From CASQEL01 sp036655975 (lineage in GTDB: Bacteria; Desulfobacterota; Desulfovibrionia; Desulfovibrionales; Desulfovibrionaceae): a stretch of 33,318 bases of DNA. Below are positions 16,406 to 25,421 of this stretch, one piece after another. The position numbers were made by a program, and so were the translations under genes. Positions within the stretch are counted from its first letter, which is position 1, and the number at the start of each line of letters is the position of its first letter. A model generated the notes under the pieces. That model was not told where the DNA came from. It worked only from the letters and a program-made list of their open reading frames with translations, and made no database searches. Where the stretch lies: NCBI GenBank assembly GCA_036655975.1, contig JAVVPD010000015.1, positions 1 through 33,318 of the forward strand, read 5' to 3'.

Positions 16406-18490
16406 ATGGCTTCTCACGGGTCTGCCAATACGGCGCTTTCTATGCTTGTCTTGTGCATTGTTTCTGTCACTGTGCTCATCATGTCCTATGGCGTGTGGCA
16501 GGATTGGCAATTGGTCAAGCATGAACAGCTGACCAAAACACTGCATCTTGCTAAACTGTGTGCAGAACGCCAGAAAACTTTCACCAAAATTACCGAAATA
16601 TTACTACGTACACTGGTTAATGTACCGGTCATTGTACAGGGAAATCCGGATAAAATTTCCGCCTTTCTCAAAAAATTGGACGTGCAGCAACCCGACTTTG
16701 CGGGTTTTGCCCTGTTCCGCCCTAACGGCAGCGCCGTGGTGACCACGCTGAACGGTGAGGCCATCTCCGCGCCCCCGCCCGCCATTATCCGCCAGCGCCA
16801 ATACTTCACCTTGGCGATGGAAAAACGCGACTTTAGTGTTGGGGAGTATTTGCCCGCGCCGAGTGCCCCGCATGTGCCCACCTTAGCTATGTCTATGCCC
16901 GTCGAAGATAGCAACGGCAAAATTTCCGCCGTCATTTTAGCAGCCCTAGATTTTCGTCGTTACGACACCCTGATCAGCAGTATTTTCGGCACAACGCCGA
17001 ACAGCGTCCAAATTTTTGACCGTAAGCGTGTGCTCATGTATGCCTATCACGCCGAAACCACAGAACTACTGGGGGCCCACGTGCAAAGCCCCCCCCTTAT
17101 AGCGCTGATGAACACTCCCGAGCCGGTGCAGGCCCTTGAATTTGCCCCACCTGACGGCAACGCGGCAATGGTCGCCATGGTCAAGCTGTACACCGAAGGG
17201 GCCACTGACCCGTACATGTATATTTATGTGCAGGTGCCCATGCCCACGCCGTGGGATTTCATCACCACCCGCTATCTTCTGGAACTCAGCGCTATGTGCG
17301 CCGCCCTGCTGCTCGGTCTGTGTGCAGCCTACGCCTGTGGGCGCGTGTATTTTAGCGACGGGCTGAAAAAGCTGGCACTGGTGGCCCAAAGCGCCCAGTC
17401 GGGCAATTATGCGGTGCGTATCGGCGCTGTCAGTGGGTGCCAAGAAATTCACGTCCTTGCCGAAAGCTTTGATGATATGCTCAACGCGCTTGAAGAAAAT
17501 ACCGCCCTGCTGCAGCATCAACGTGCCTGTCTGGATTTTGCGCTGGACGGTGGGCAGATGGGCACTTGGGAATGGGATCCGGCATTCAATGTTTGCAGCC
17601 TAGACGCGCGCGGCCTGCATCTTTTGGGTTACACTCCGCAGGCCTTCACCAATACTGATGTACGCACACTCATCCACCCTGACGACAAAAAACTCTCCCA
17701 AACCAACATGAAATTGCATATTGAAGGCGCGCTGCCCTTTTACCACACTGAATTACGGCTGAAGCACCACGAGGGCCATTGGATGTGGGCCTCACTGCAA
17801 GGGCGTTTGGGAACCTCTCAGCCTCTGTCCAGCCCCCCCCGCGTGTTCGGCATTCTTAGGGATATTAGCCAGCGTAAACGCATTGACGAGCTGGAGCAGG
17901 AAAAAGCGGAATATTATCGCCGTTTGTCCAATACTGACGTGCTGACCGGGCTGAACAACCGCCGCCATTTCATGGAGCAAGCCCAACTTGCCATGCACCA
18001 AGCCAGCCGTTACGGGCACACCGTGGCGGTGGTTATTGCCGATATCGATCACTTTAAACAGGTGAACGACAAATATGGGCATGCAACAGGGGACGCGCTC
18101 CTCAAAAGTTTTGGGGAACGACTCCTCAAATTTATGCGCCAAACGGACATCGTGGGCCGTTATGGCGGCGAAGAATTTATTTTTCTGCTGCCCCAGACAA
18201 GTCTGAGCGAATCCGTCAACACCATAGAAAAATTACGTCATGAAATAGAAACGCTGCCTGTAGAAAGTGCCGGACAGGCCATTGCCTTCACCGTAAGTTT
18301 TGGCCTATGCGCTTGCGCCCCCACCCCCTTTACGGAACAGGGACAACAGCGCGACATGCAGGGGCTGCTTGAAGAGCTTCTCAAATGCGCGGATGTTTGC
18401 CTATACCAAGCCAAAAAAGAGGGCCGCAACCGCGTGGTGCATGACACCAATCTCTTTAATCCCGACTCTCTCGGCACCGAACAACACTAA
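16406..18490 (+). CDS. Membrane diguanylate cyclase: Cache-HAMP-PAS-GGDEF
   Basis: This 694-residue protein has a first membrane segment at about 12-30 and a periplasmic double-Cache-like sensor at 35-280 with a SVGEYLPAPS segment. A second membrane segment (about 290-313), a HAMP linker, a PAS domain at about 370-495 (MGTWEWDPAF, IHPDDK, VFGILRDISQRK) and a GGDEF domain at 510-675 follow. The active motif is RYGGEEF at residues 585-591, and an RxxD inhibitory site (RQTD) sits five residues before it, so it should be an active, product-inhibited c-di-GMP synthase. LTGLNNRR and DIDHFKQVND are intact. It ends only 14 nt from the convergent sppA stop. The ligand sensed is unknown. Confidence 0.93.
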   Translation: MASHGSANTALSMLVLCIVSVTVLIMSYGVWQDWQLVKHEQLTKTLHLAKLCAERQKTFTKITEILLRTLVNVPVIVQGNPDKISAFLKKLDVQQPDFAGFALFRPNGSAVVTTLNGEAISAPPPAIIRQRQYFTLAMEKRDFSVGEYLPAPSAPHVPTLAMSMPVEDSNGKISAVILAALDFRRYDTLISSIFGTTPNSVQIFDRKRVLMYAYHAETTELLGAHVQSPPLIALMNTPEPVQALEFAPPDGNAAMVAMVKLYTEGATDPYMYIYVQVPMPTPWDFITTRYLLELSAMCAALLLGLCAAYACGRVYFSDGLKKLALVAQSAQSGNYAVRIGAVSGCQEIHVLAESFDDMLNALEENTALLQHQRACLDFALDGGQMGTWEWDPAFNVCSLDARGLHLLGYTPQAFTNTDVRTLIHPDDKKLSQTNMKLHIEGALPFYHTELRLKHHEGHWMWASLQGRLGTSQPLSSPPRVFGILRDISQRKRIDELEQEKAEYYRRLSNTDVLTGLNNRRHFMEQAQLAMHQASRYGHTVAVVIADIDHFKQVNDKYGHATGDALLKSFGERLLKFMRQTDIVGRYGGEEFIFLLPQTSLSESVNTIEKLRHEIETLPVESAGQAIAFTVSFGLCACAPTPFTEQGQQRDMQGLLEELLKCADVCLYQAKKEGRNRVVHDTNLFNPDSLGTEQH

Positions 18491-18504
18491 GCCCCGATCA
18501 AATG

Positions 18505-19494
18505 TCAATACATGTACATAAATGCCGGACTACGCGCCGCGCTGCTGAGGTCGATGTCCAACACGGTTTCCAAAATTTCTTTCCACAGGGCGCTCTCCTT
18601 GGGCTGTTCGAGCAAAACTTGTGAAGACGCAAGCCCCGTAGCTTTGGACAAAGCTTCAAGAGCCACGTCCTGCCCCCCCACAGCATTGACCAACCCCAAG
18701 GCCAGAGCCTCACGCCCCGTAAAAATACGCCCGTCCGCCATAGCTTCCACATTTGCCAACGGCATGTTCCGACTTTTTGCCACCAATTCTACAAATTGGC
18801 GGTGCATATCCTGCAAAACCCCTTGCAAATAGGTGCGGTCTTGGGCGCTCATGACTTTGAAGGGGGAACCGGCATCTTTAAAGCGCCCCGTAGTCAGGGT
18901 TTCCTGCCCCACACCAAGCTTTGCCATTAAACCCTGCACTTGGGGGATGTCCATCTTCACCCCTATGGAGCCTGTCACGGCCGAAGGGTTTGCCACCACC
19001 ATAGGTGCTGCAAGGGCCACCATCAGCCCGCCAGAAGCCGCCACAGAGCCCATATAGGCCACTACAGGTTTTTTGGTCTGCAGGCGGGCAATGGCTTCGT
19101 GCAATTCTTGCGAAGCTGCCGCCCCGCCTCCGGGGGAATCAACCCGTAACAGCACCCCTTTGACACTGTCGTCACGGTACAGGCGGTCAATCCACTTGAG
19201 AATGGGTCTGTTTTGTAAAATCACCCCTTCCACCCGCAGCATCGCCAAACGGTCAGAGGCGGGCAACGAATCTTCCCCACCAAAAAGCGCCCCGCCCGCC
19301 CCCAACACAGCCAAAACCAAGAGCGGAAGCCCCAGCCAAAACAGCACAGGGTGCCGCTTACGAAAAGGTTTCGGCATGAGGCTTTGTACCATAGGGCACG
19401 AGAACTGCTGCCACGGACAAGCCGGGGAATTTTCACACTTGTTCGGTCTAGCCAAAGGTGCCGACGTTTTTTCTTGCTCACACATAGTCTTCAC
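18505..19494 (-). CDS. sppA: Signal peptide peptidase SppA (short form)
   Basis: This 329-residue protein has one membrane anchor at about 50-70 and a ClpP-fold protease domain of S49 type. The nucleophile is Ser154 in VAASGG, and the general base is Lys206 in RFKDAGSP, 52 residues later as in short bacterial SppA. VDSPGGG (118-124) and TGSIGV (174-179) are also conserved. It degrades leftover signal peptides in the membrane. The start is a GTG at 19494; an ATG three codons on (19485) is equally likely, as no clear ribosome site separates them. The N-terminal 40 residues before the anchor are cysteine-containing (C5, C20, C26, C33) and unusual. It lies behind the rpsA terminator. Confidence 0.9.
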   Translation of the reverse strand: MKTMCEQEKTSAPLARPNKCENSPACPWQQFSCPMVQSLMPKPFRKRHPVLFWLGLPLLVLAVLGAGGALFGGEDSLPASDRLAMLRVEGVILQNRPILKWIDRLYRDDSVKGVLLRVDSPGGGAAASQELHEAIARLQTKKPVVAYMGSVAASGGLMVALAAPMVVANPSAVTGSIGVKMDIPQVQGLMAKLGVGQETLTTGRFKDAGSPFKVMSAQDRTYLQGVLQDMHRQFVELVAKSRNMPLANVEAMADGRIFTGREALALGLVNAVGGQDVALEALSKATGLASSQVLLEQPKESALWKEILETVLDIDLSSAARSPAFMYMY

Positions 19495-19506
19495 ATCCCG
19501 ATAAAA

Positions 19507-19538
19507 GTAAAAAAGGTGAGGGGAATAGCCCTCACCTT
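19507..19538 (-). terminator. Intrinsic terminator after rpsA
   Basis: On the minus strand a perfect 10-bp stem (AAGGTGAGGG with CCCTCACCTT, 19529-19538 and 19513-19522) with a 6-nt loop is followed by a run of T. It lies 70 nt after the rpsA stop and before sppA, so it separates most rpsA transcripts from sppA. Confidence 0.9.
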
Positions 19539-19607
19539 GTCCTCATAAGAGGCTAAGCCCCTTACGGAGAGAGTCTGAGGGGGGAACTGCCCCCCCCAGT
19601 ATCCCCA

Positions 19608-21329
19608 TTATTCTTGGTTATTTTCAGCGTCTTCAGCCATTTTTTGCTTCAGCAAATCGCCGAGATTCTGCCCAGCTTCTGTGGAGCCGGTGCGGAATTC
19701 TTTGGGCTTCTTGCGTTCTTCTTCTTCTTTAAGCTGCTTGATGGAGAGACCCAAACGACGTTCTTCCGCGCTGACGTGGATAACTTTGGCTTGGATTTCT
19801 TCATTTTCTTTGTAAATTTCCGCAGGGCTCTTGATCTTTTTGTTGGACAGTTCGGAAACGTGTACCAGCCCTTCAATGCCTTCTTCCACTTCTACAAACA
19901 GGCCAAAGTCCGTGATATTGGTGACAATACCCTTGACCGTGCAGCCCACAGGATACGTGGTAGGCACATGCCCCCACGGATCGTCCACCAGCTGCTTGAT
20001 GCCGAGGGTGAACTTTTCGCTTTCCTGATCCACGGTGATAACTTTGGCTTGCACCACATCACCGACTTTGAAAAGCTCGTTGGGATGACGAATTTTCTTG
20101 GTCCATGAAATGTCGGACACATGAATAAGACCGTCAATACCGTCTTCAATACCGATGAACATGCCGAATTCGGTGATATTTTTGATAACGCCTTCAAGGA
20201 CAGTCCCTTCGGGGTACTTTTCGGCCACAAGTTCCCAAGGATTGGGTTTCACTTGTTTCATGCCCAAGGAGATACGCTTTTTGTCGCCGTCAACGCCGAG
20301 GATAATGACTTCCACTTCGTCGCCCACGCGAACCATCTGGGAAGGATGACGCAATTTGCGGGTCCACGACATTTCAGAAATGTGCACCAGCCCTTCGACA
20401 CCAGATTCTAGTTCCACAAAAGCGCCGTAGTCCACAAGGTTGGTCACCTTGCCTTGACTTTTGGCACCTTCTGGGAAGCGGGCGGTGATGTCTTGCCACG
20501 GATCGGGCACAAGCTGCTTGAGACCCAAGGAAACCTTGTGGTTTTCCTTGTCAAAGGACAGAACCTTCAATTCAAGGTCTTGGCCCATGGTGATCATTTC
20601 CTTGGGGTGACGGATGCGCTTCCACGACATATCGGTGATATGCAGCAGGCCGTCCAAACCACCAAGATCAACAAACACGCCGTATTCGGTGATATTTTTT
20701 GCTTTACCGCTAACAATCTGGCCTTCTTCAAGAGTGCGTAGCAAATCCTGACGCTTAGAATCGCGTTCTTCTTCCAGCAACACGCGGCGCGACACGATGA
20801 CGTTGCTGCGGCGGCGGTTGATTTTGAGCACGCGGAATTCGTATTCCTGATTAACCAGTGCGTCCATGTCGGGCACGGGGCGCAAGTCCACATGAGAGCC
20901 GGGCAAAAATGCTTCTACTCCACCGATATCAACAGTATAGCCGCCCTTGATGCGGCGAACGATGTGGCCTTTGATGACGCTGCTTTTTTCTTGAACGTCT
21001 TCCAACTGATCAAAAAGTTGCATGCGCTTGGCTTTTTCGAACGAAAGGGTGATAGTGCCTTCCATTTCGTTTTTACGAACCACAAACACATCGACTCTGT
21101 CCCCAACTTTCACGACCATATTACCCGCAGGATCGCGGAATTCGTGCGCGGGAATTTGGCCTTCCGATTTAAAGCTTACGTCAACAAGCACATTGTCATC
21201 GTCCACGCGAACAATTTCGCCTTTAACAATGGACCCTTCTTCAAGGTCGCCAAAATCTGTGCTGAGGTAATCTTCAAGGGCGCTTTCAAAGCTGATTTCG
21301 GCATCGTGCCCGGTTTCCAAGTTTGACAT
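19608..21329 (-). CDS. rpsA: 30S ribosomal protein S1
   Basis: This 573-residue protein has six S1 (OB-fold) domains. The first two are the divergent ribosome-docking ones (GEIVRVDDDNVLVDVSF, GHIVRRIKGGYTVDIGG). Four more regular RNA-binding copies follow with the pattern GxVxNxxxxGxFVxxxxGxxGLxHxSxxSW. Length and order match Gram-negative S1, which binds mRNA at the small subunit for initiation. The ATG at 21329 (MSNLETG) is chosen: GGAGG lies 11 nt upstream, and the earlier TTG in frame is part of that site. It is highly expressed in other bacteria. A terminator follows. Confidence 0.97.
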   Translation of the reverse strand: MSNLETGHDAEISFESALEDYLSTDFGDLEEGSIVKGEIVRVDDDNVLVDVSFKSEGQIPAHEFRDPAGNMVVKVGDRVDVFVVRKNEMEGTITLSFEKAKRMQLFDQLEDVQEKSSVIKGHIVRRIKGGYTVDIGGVEAFLPGSHVDLRPVPDMDALVNQEYEFRVLKINRRRSNVIVSRRVLLEEERDSKRQDLLRTLEEGQIVSGKAKNITEYGVFVDLGGLDGLLHITDMSWKRIRHPKEMITMGQDLELKVLSFDKENHKVSLGLKQLVPDPWQDITARFPEGAKSQGKVTNLVDYGAFVELESGVEGLVHISEMSWTRKLRHPSQMVRVGDEVEVIILGVDGDKKRISLGMKQVKPNPWELVAEKYPEGTVLEGVIKNITEFGMFIGIEDGIDGLIHVSDISWTKKIRHPNELFKVGDVVQAKVITVDQESEKFTLGIKQLVDDPWGHVPTTYPVGCTVKGIVTNITDFGLFVEVEEGIEGLVHVSELSNKKIKSPAEIYKENEEIQAKVIHVSAEERRLGLSIKQLKEEEERKKPKEFRTGSTEAGQNLGDLLKQKMAEDAENNQE

Positions 21330-21438
21330 AGTTTCCAAAGCCTCCAAACAATATTTTCCCTATACGGGATGGAGGTACGTAGCAGAATAATCCGCCAAAC
21401 ACAAGCTTGCGGAGCCCATTAATTGTGGATTTCACGCG

Positions 21439-21470
21439 AAAAAAAGGGGGCGACATGCTTTCACCCCCCC
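21439..21470 (-). terminator. Intrinsic terminator after the cytochrome c gene
   Basis: On the minus strand a G-run (21464-21470) pairs with CCCCC (21446-21450) around a loop of about 13 nt, then seven T follow directly (21439-21445). It is located between the cytochrome c gene and rpsA. Confidence 0.85.
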
Positions 21471-21538
21471 TGTCCTGAGCCTTGAAAGACCCGCTAAATT
21501 GCGTGCCAAGAAGAATAAAACTTTATAATTTCATACTA

Positions 21539-21850
21539 CTACATGCCAGTAATATACGCAGCCAAGTCAAGAATTTGCTGCGGGCTCATGGGCTTAAGTA
21601 CATTTTGCATTTCAATGGCCTTGGGATTGGTAAAGCTGCCGTTTTGGATGGCGGTCATCTTGGAAACCAGCTGCCCCTCCGGCTGACCGGCAATGCCTTT
21701 ACCCATCAAGGTGTGGCATGGCACACAGCCTTCATACAGCGCCGCGCCGTCCGCAGGATTCCCCTGCATTTGGGCGTAGGTCACACTGGCAAAAACCAGC
21801 ATCATCACCGGCAAAGCCACCAGCATAGCACGTTTTATACACATATTCAT
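21539..21850 (-). CDS. Periplasmic monoheme cytochrome c (c553-like)
   Basis: This 103-residue precursor has a signal peptide (MNMCIKRAM..., cleavage near SVTYA, residue 26) and a class-I cytochrome c domain. The heme-binding motif is CVPCH, and the sixth ligand is probably the methionine in VLKPMS. Size and pattern resemble Desulfovibrio cytochrome c553, which carries electrons in the periplasm, for example from formate dehydrogenase. The ATG at 21850 is 8 nt after GGAGG. The gene is single, with a possible promoter and palindrome upstream and a terminator downstream. The partner enzyme is not in the window. Confidence 0.9.
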   Translation of the reverse strand: MNMCIKRAMLVALPVMMLVFASVTYAQMQGNPADGAALYEGCVPCHTLMGKGIAGQPEGQLVSKMTAIQNGSFTNPKAIEMQNVLKPMSPQQILDLAAYITGM

Positions 21851-21914
21851 TTGCAATTCCTCCAAATAGGTAGACCAAAAATGGCTTGCGGGGGAACATC
21901 CCTCCCACAGCCAA

Positions 21915-21967
21915 TACATAGCCACAGGTGCGGGCTTGGCAATACCTTTTTTGATATTTGCAAATAT
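21915..21967 (-). promoter_or_regulatory. Candidate cytochrome c promoter with upstream 14-bp palindrome
   Basis: TTGCCA (21937-21942) and TATGTA (21915-21920) are separated by 16 nt on the minus strand, placing a start about 58 nt before the ATG. ATATTTGCAAATAT (21954-21967), a perfect palindrome, lies 11 bp upstream of the -35, a position used by activators. The -10 is weak (four of six), which fits a regulated promoter. The palindrome does not match the FNR or HcpR consensus. Confidence 0.4.
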
Positions 21968-21987
21968 TTTTTCTGAAAAGAAAACTT

Positions 21988-23565
21988 TTATTTAGGAGGC
22001 TCGTCCGCTTTATGACTTCTTTTTTTTGTTTTTTCCACAAAATCCTCGGCCTGCCCACGCAATTCACCGGCTTTGCCCTTGGCCTGCTCCATGAAGGCCC
22101 CGGCTTTTTCGCGGGCATGATCAACAAATTCCCCCGCCCTGTCCTTGGCGCTGACGGCGGCCTCGCCGACTTTATGGATCACTTCCACGGTATAATTTTC
22201 GTCCTGATCATTGGTGCCCTCTTTAATTTTGCGGGCTTCTTCTTCACGCAGCATGCGCCGCAGCACCTTACCCACCAATGTTTTGGGCAATTCTTCACGC
22301 AATTCAAAAAACTTTGGCACCTTGTAGTTAGCAAGCTTTTCGCGGCAATGGGCCACCAATTCTTGCACCGTCAGGGTTTCCCCGGGTTTGGGCACCACAT
22401 AGGCCTTCAGGGTTTCCCCCCGCGAACGGTGAGGAACCCCCACCGCCACGGCTTCAGCCACTTTAGGATGCTCGTACAGCACTTCATCAATTTCACGCGG
22501 GTAAACATTATACCCGCCCACGATAGCCATATCTTTTTTGCGATCCACAATAAAATAATAGCCGTCTTCATCCCGGTAGGCGATATCGCCCGTATACAAC
22601 CACCCATTACGCAAGGTATTGGCTGTTTCCTCAGGTTTATGCCAATAGCCCACCATCACCTGCGGGCCACGGGCGATAAGTTCCCCGATTTCGTTATCGC
22701 CCATAATTTTTTCGCCGCTTTCTAGGTCTACAATACGGGCTTCGGTGGCGGGCAGGGGCACCCCCACCGAGCCGGTCTTTTGGGTAGCGTAAATGGGATT
22801 GGCGAGCAGACAGGGCGAGGCCTCGGTCAGCCCGAATCCTTCTGTCACGTTGGCTCCGGTCAATTTCTGAAATTTGTGCAAGGCCTCCACCGGAAAGGGA
22901 GAGGAACCGGAAATACACAATTCAATACAGGTGAGATCAAATTTGGCAATATCTTTTTGCTGAATAAGGGAAATATACACCGAAGGCGCGCCCACAAAAA
23001 AGTTAGGGCGATATTTTTTGATAGTCCGCAATAAATCGCCGGGAGTGTAGCGGGGCACGGGAATGCTAGAGCCGGCATACAGGCAGGGCATCAGGATATT
23101 ACCCGCCAAACCAAAAACATGAAAAAAGGGCATGATGGACAAAAACACAAATTTTTTCGTGTCCGCATTGCCGCCCACGATATATTGCAAAATTTGCATC
23201 TGCGCCGAAAGATTTTGGTGAGTCAACATGGCGGCCTTGGCAAAGCCCGTGGTGCCGCCGGTATATTGCAACAGCGCCAAAGCACTTTTGGGGTCGTCAA
23301 TCCGAGCGTTGTAGCGTTCCCGAGTGGTGAACATGTCCTTCCAACTGACAAATTTTTTGCCGTCGTGGGGCACGAGGGGCAAGTTCCCCTCACGCCGAGC
23401 TTTCCAAGGCTGAAGCCAGCTCAGCGGAAAAGCCAGCCCGTCCGCAATGCGGGTAATCACGCACAAAGACAGATCAAGGCGATCCATCAAAGGGGCTAAT
23501 TTAGGCCACAACAGATCAAGGGTAACCAACACCTTGGCTTGGGAATCCGCAAAATGGTGGGTCAT
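21988..23565 (-). CDS. fadD: Long-chain acyl-CoA ligase (FadD-like), C-terminal part after in-frame stop, with 11-residue-repeat tail
   Basis: These 525 codons continue directly in the same frame after the TAA at 23566-23568. They hold the AMP-binding core: YTGGTTGFAKAAMLTH (A in place of the usual G after K), GFGLTEASPC, YTGDIAYRDEDG, DRKKDMAIVGGYNVYP and the catalytic lysine in KTLVGKVLRR. Residues 449-525 form an added tail with 11-residue repeats (AKDRAGEFVDH, AREKAGAFMEQ, AKGKAGELRGQ), predicted to be an amphipathic helix. The ATG at 23565 directly follows the stop. Without the first part the enzyme lacks the N-terminal strands of its large domain, so activity as made from this start alone is doubtful. 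Confidence 0.8.
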   Translation of the reverse strand: MTHHFADSQAKVLVTLDLLWPKLAPLMDRLDLSLCVITRIADGLAFPLSWLQPWKARREGNLPLVPHDGKKFVSWKDMFTTRERYNARIDDPKSALALLQYTGGTTGFAKAAMLTHQNLSAQMQILQYIVGGNADTKKFVFLSIMPFFHVFGLAGNILMPCLYAGSSIPVPRYTPGDLLRTIKKYRPNFFVGAPSVYISLIQQKDIAKFDLTCIELCISGSSPFPVEALHKFQKLTGANVTEGFGLTEASPCLLANPIYATQKTGSVGVPLPATEARIVDLESGEKIMGDNEIGELIARGPQVMVGYWHKPEETANTLRNGWLYTGDIAYRDEDGYYFIVDRKKDMAIVGGYNVYPREIDEVLYEHPKVAEAVAVGVPHRSRGETLKAYVVPKPGETLTVQELVAHCREKLANYKVPKFFELREELPKTLVGKVLRRMLREEEARKIKEGTNDQDENYTVEVIHKVGEAAVSAKDRAGEFVDHAREKAGAFMEQAKGKAGELRGQAEDFVEKTKKRSHKADEPPK

Positions 23566-24003
23566 TTACTTTTCCATATACAAAGGATTGGTCATCACCG
23601 CCACGGCTCCGGCCTTGAGTACCCCCCAAAAAGCAATAATGGTTTGGGGAATGTTGGGCAGCATCAGGGCCACCCGATCCCCCTCACTGACACCGCGCAA
23701 ACGCAAGGCTGCCGCAAAAGTTTCGGACGCATCCTTCAAAGCTGAATACGTTAATTTATAATTTTGAAACTCAATCGCGATCCGCTGCCCGTGCTTTTCT
23801 GCGGCAAAATCCAGAAATTCCGTCAGGGATTTTTCCACAAAGCGGATTTCTGGTAAGGCGCGACCCTCAAAATGCTGCCACCACGCGGGTCGCCCCGCTG
23901 CGTCAAGAGTCGCCGTGTTAGAAGTACCCGCACAAGACGCAGGGGTGACATCCGCCTTGTCCGCACAGGCGGCAGCAGCGTGAGTTGCAGAAATATCTGG
24001 CAT
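23566..24003 (-). pseudogene. fadD: Long-chain acyl-CoA ligase (FadD-like), N-terminal part ending at an in-frame TAA
   Basis: These 145 residues from the ATG at 24003 (AGGTG 7 nt upstream) match the start of FadD-type ligases. Family landmarks are FVEKSLTEFLDFAAEK, LTYSALKDASETFAAALRLRGVSEGDRVALMLPN and GAVAVMTNPLYMEK. The frame then meets TAA, and the very next codon is ATG of the second part. In relatives this segment reads NPLY-x-E-R/K-E-L..., so the stop sits exactly where a glutamate codon is expected; one G-to-T change in GAA would create it. TAA is not a known recoding codon for selenocysteine or pyrrolysine. It may be a real nonsense mutation, a sequencing error, or a split gene relying on restart at the TAAATG junction. 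Confidence 0.75.
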
Positions 24004-24119
24004 AGCGTAGCACCTATAAAGGCTAATATTATTGAAAAACTTCGTGGCAGCATATGCTGTCGTCAAGGGCTTGTCCACACACATTGCGGGGCCCAGCCTG
24101 CAAACCCACAGCAAAAAAA

Positions 24120-25421
24120 TTAGGTCAAGGCGTTCAAATCATAGTCGTGTGTTTCCACAATGTCGGCATCCACCAGCGCGCCAGGGCGCACACCTGGGCC
24201 AGAGATATAGGTCAGGCCGTCAATTTCTGGGGCCTGAAACCACGCTCGGCCCACATGCAGGCCAGGCCATTCGGGGTGGGGAGCGTCCACCAAAATAGAC
24301 AAGCGCTGCCCGTCAAATTGCGCCAAAAATGCCGCACTGATATCAGCCTGCTGTTCCATGATGCTGTCACGGCGCCATTCCTTGACCGCATCTTCCACCT
24401 GATCGGGCATATCGGCGGCGGGGGTGCCTTCCTCGGCGCGATAGGCAAAAACGCCCAAATGGGCAAAGCACATGTCGTCCACAAAGGCTTGCAGGGCAGC
24501 AAAGTGCTGTTCTGTTTCCCCAGGAAAACCCACAATCAGGCTGGTACGCAACGCGGCTTCGGGCAAAACTTCACGGATGCGGTTTAATACCACACGCGGG
24601 TCGCGCGCAAAGGGCCGCCCCATCCGCGAAAGAATGGCGTCATGGGCATGTTGCACCGGCACGTCAAAATAGGGCAGCATACTTGGGCCGGCTTGGCGCA
24701 TAAAATGCAGCAATTCAGTAGTAATCCCCGCAGGATAGAGATAGAGCAGGCGCAAACGCGCGAGACCGCGCAGGGGCAATATTTGTTCCAACAGGCTGAC
24801 CAAATTTTGCGCCTTGCCGCCGCGCGTGGGCAAATCCTCCCCCCACGCAGTAACATCTTGAGCCACCAGCACCAGTTCCTTGACCCCAGCGTCCAACAAT
24901 TGCTGGGCTTCGGGCACCAACACTTCGGCGGGCGTGGAGCGGTGCCGCCCCCGAATGGACGGAATAGTACAGAACGAGCAGGCATGGCGGCAGCCGTCGC
25001 TGATTTTCAGCCACGCATAGGACGGCCCGGTGGACAACAAACGCCCCGGCACCGCCGCACCAAGCCCCAGCGCACGGCAAAGCAAAGACGGCCACTGGGC
25101 CAGATTGTCGTTGGGAAGCCACAGGTCCACTTCTGGTAATTCCGCCGCCAGCTCAGGAACGCCGTAGCGGCCCACCATGCAGCCAGCCACCACCAGCAGG
25201 GGGCGACGTTTCAGACTTTCCCTATGCCGCACGGCATCCATAATGGTACGCACGGATTCTTCGACGGCGGGTTGGATAAACCCGCAGGTATTAATCAATA
25301 CCACTTGGGCATGCCCGAGCTTGTCCACGGGCCGCACCGCCAGCCCCAATGAGCCGAGCAAATGTTCCGTATCTACGCGGTTTTTAGGGCAACCAAGGCT
25401 GACAGAATAGACTTTAAGCAT
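24120..25421 (-). CDS. rimO: Ribosomal protein S12 methylthiotransferase RimO
   Basis: This 433-residue MiaB-type radical SAM enzyme puts a methylthio group on the conserved aspartate of ribosomal protein S12. The N-terminal UPF0004 domain binds the auxiliary cluster through Cys11 (SLGCPKN), Cys46 (INTCGF) and Cys81 (AGCMVGRYG). The radical SAM triad is Cys144, Cys148 and Cys151 (CRHACSFCTIP). A TRAM-like end closes it. GCPKNRVD and the CSFCTIPSIRG string favour RimO over MiaB. The ATG at 25421 has GAGG 8 nt upstream and overlaps the end of the upstream methyltransferase gene by 8 nt, so both are likely co-transcribed. Confidence 0.93.
   Translation of the reverse strand: MLKVYSVSLGCPKNRVDTEHLLGSLGLAVRPVDKLGHAQVVLINTCGFIQPAVEESVRTIMDAVRHRESLKRRPLLVVAGCMVGRYGVPELAAELPEVDLWLPNDNLAQWPSLLCRALGLGAAVPGRLLSTGPSYAWLKISDGCRHACSFCTIPSIRGRHRSTPAEVLVPEAQQLLDAGVKELVLVAQDVTAWGEDLPTRGGKAQNLVSLLEQILPLRGLARLRLLYLYPAGITTELLHFMRQAGPSMLPYFDVPVQHAHDAILSRMGRPFARDPRVVLNRIREVLPEAALRTSLIVGFPGETEQHFAALQAFVDDMCFAHLGVFAYRAEEGTPAADMPDQVEDAVKEWRRDSIMEQQADISAAFLAQFDGQRLSILVDAPHPEWPGLHVGRAWFQAPEIDGLTYISGPGVRPGALVDADIVETHDYDLNALT

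Noticed and set aside
19565..19600. G-run/C-run pair directly after rpsA as the main terminator
   Set aside because: It has no T-run; the stem at 19513-19538 with T-run is the better terminator.
21951..21967. FNR/HcpR site before the cytochrome c gene
   Set aside because: Only one half (TTGAT) fits FNR and the second half is missing; the palindrome is kept as unassigned.
23566..23568. Stop codon in fadD as a selenocysteine or pyrrolysine codon
   Set aside because: The codon is TAA, not TGA or TAG, and no adjacent recoding structure was seen.
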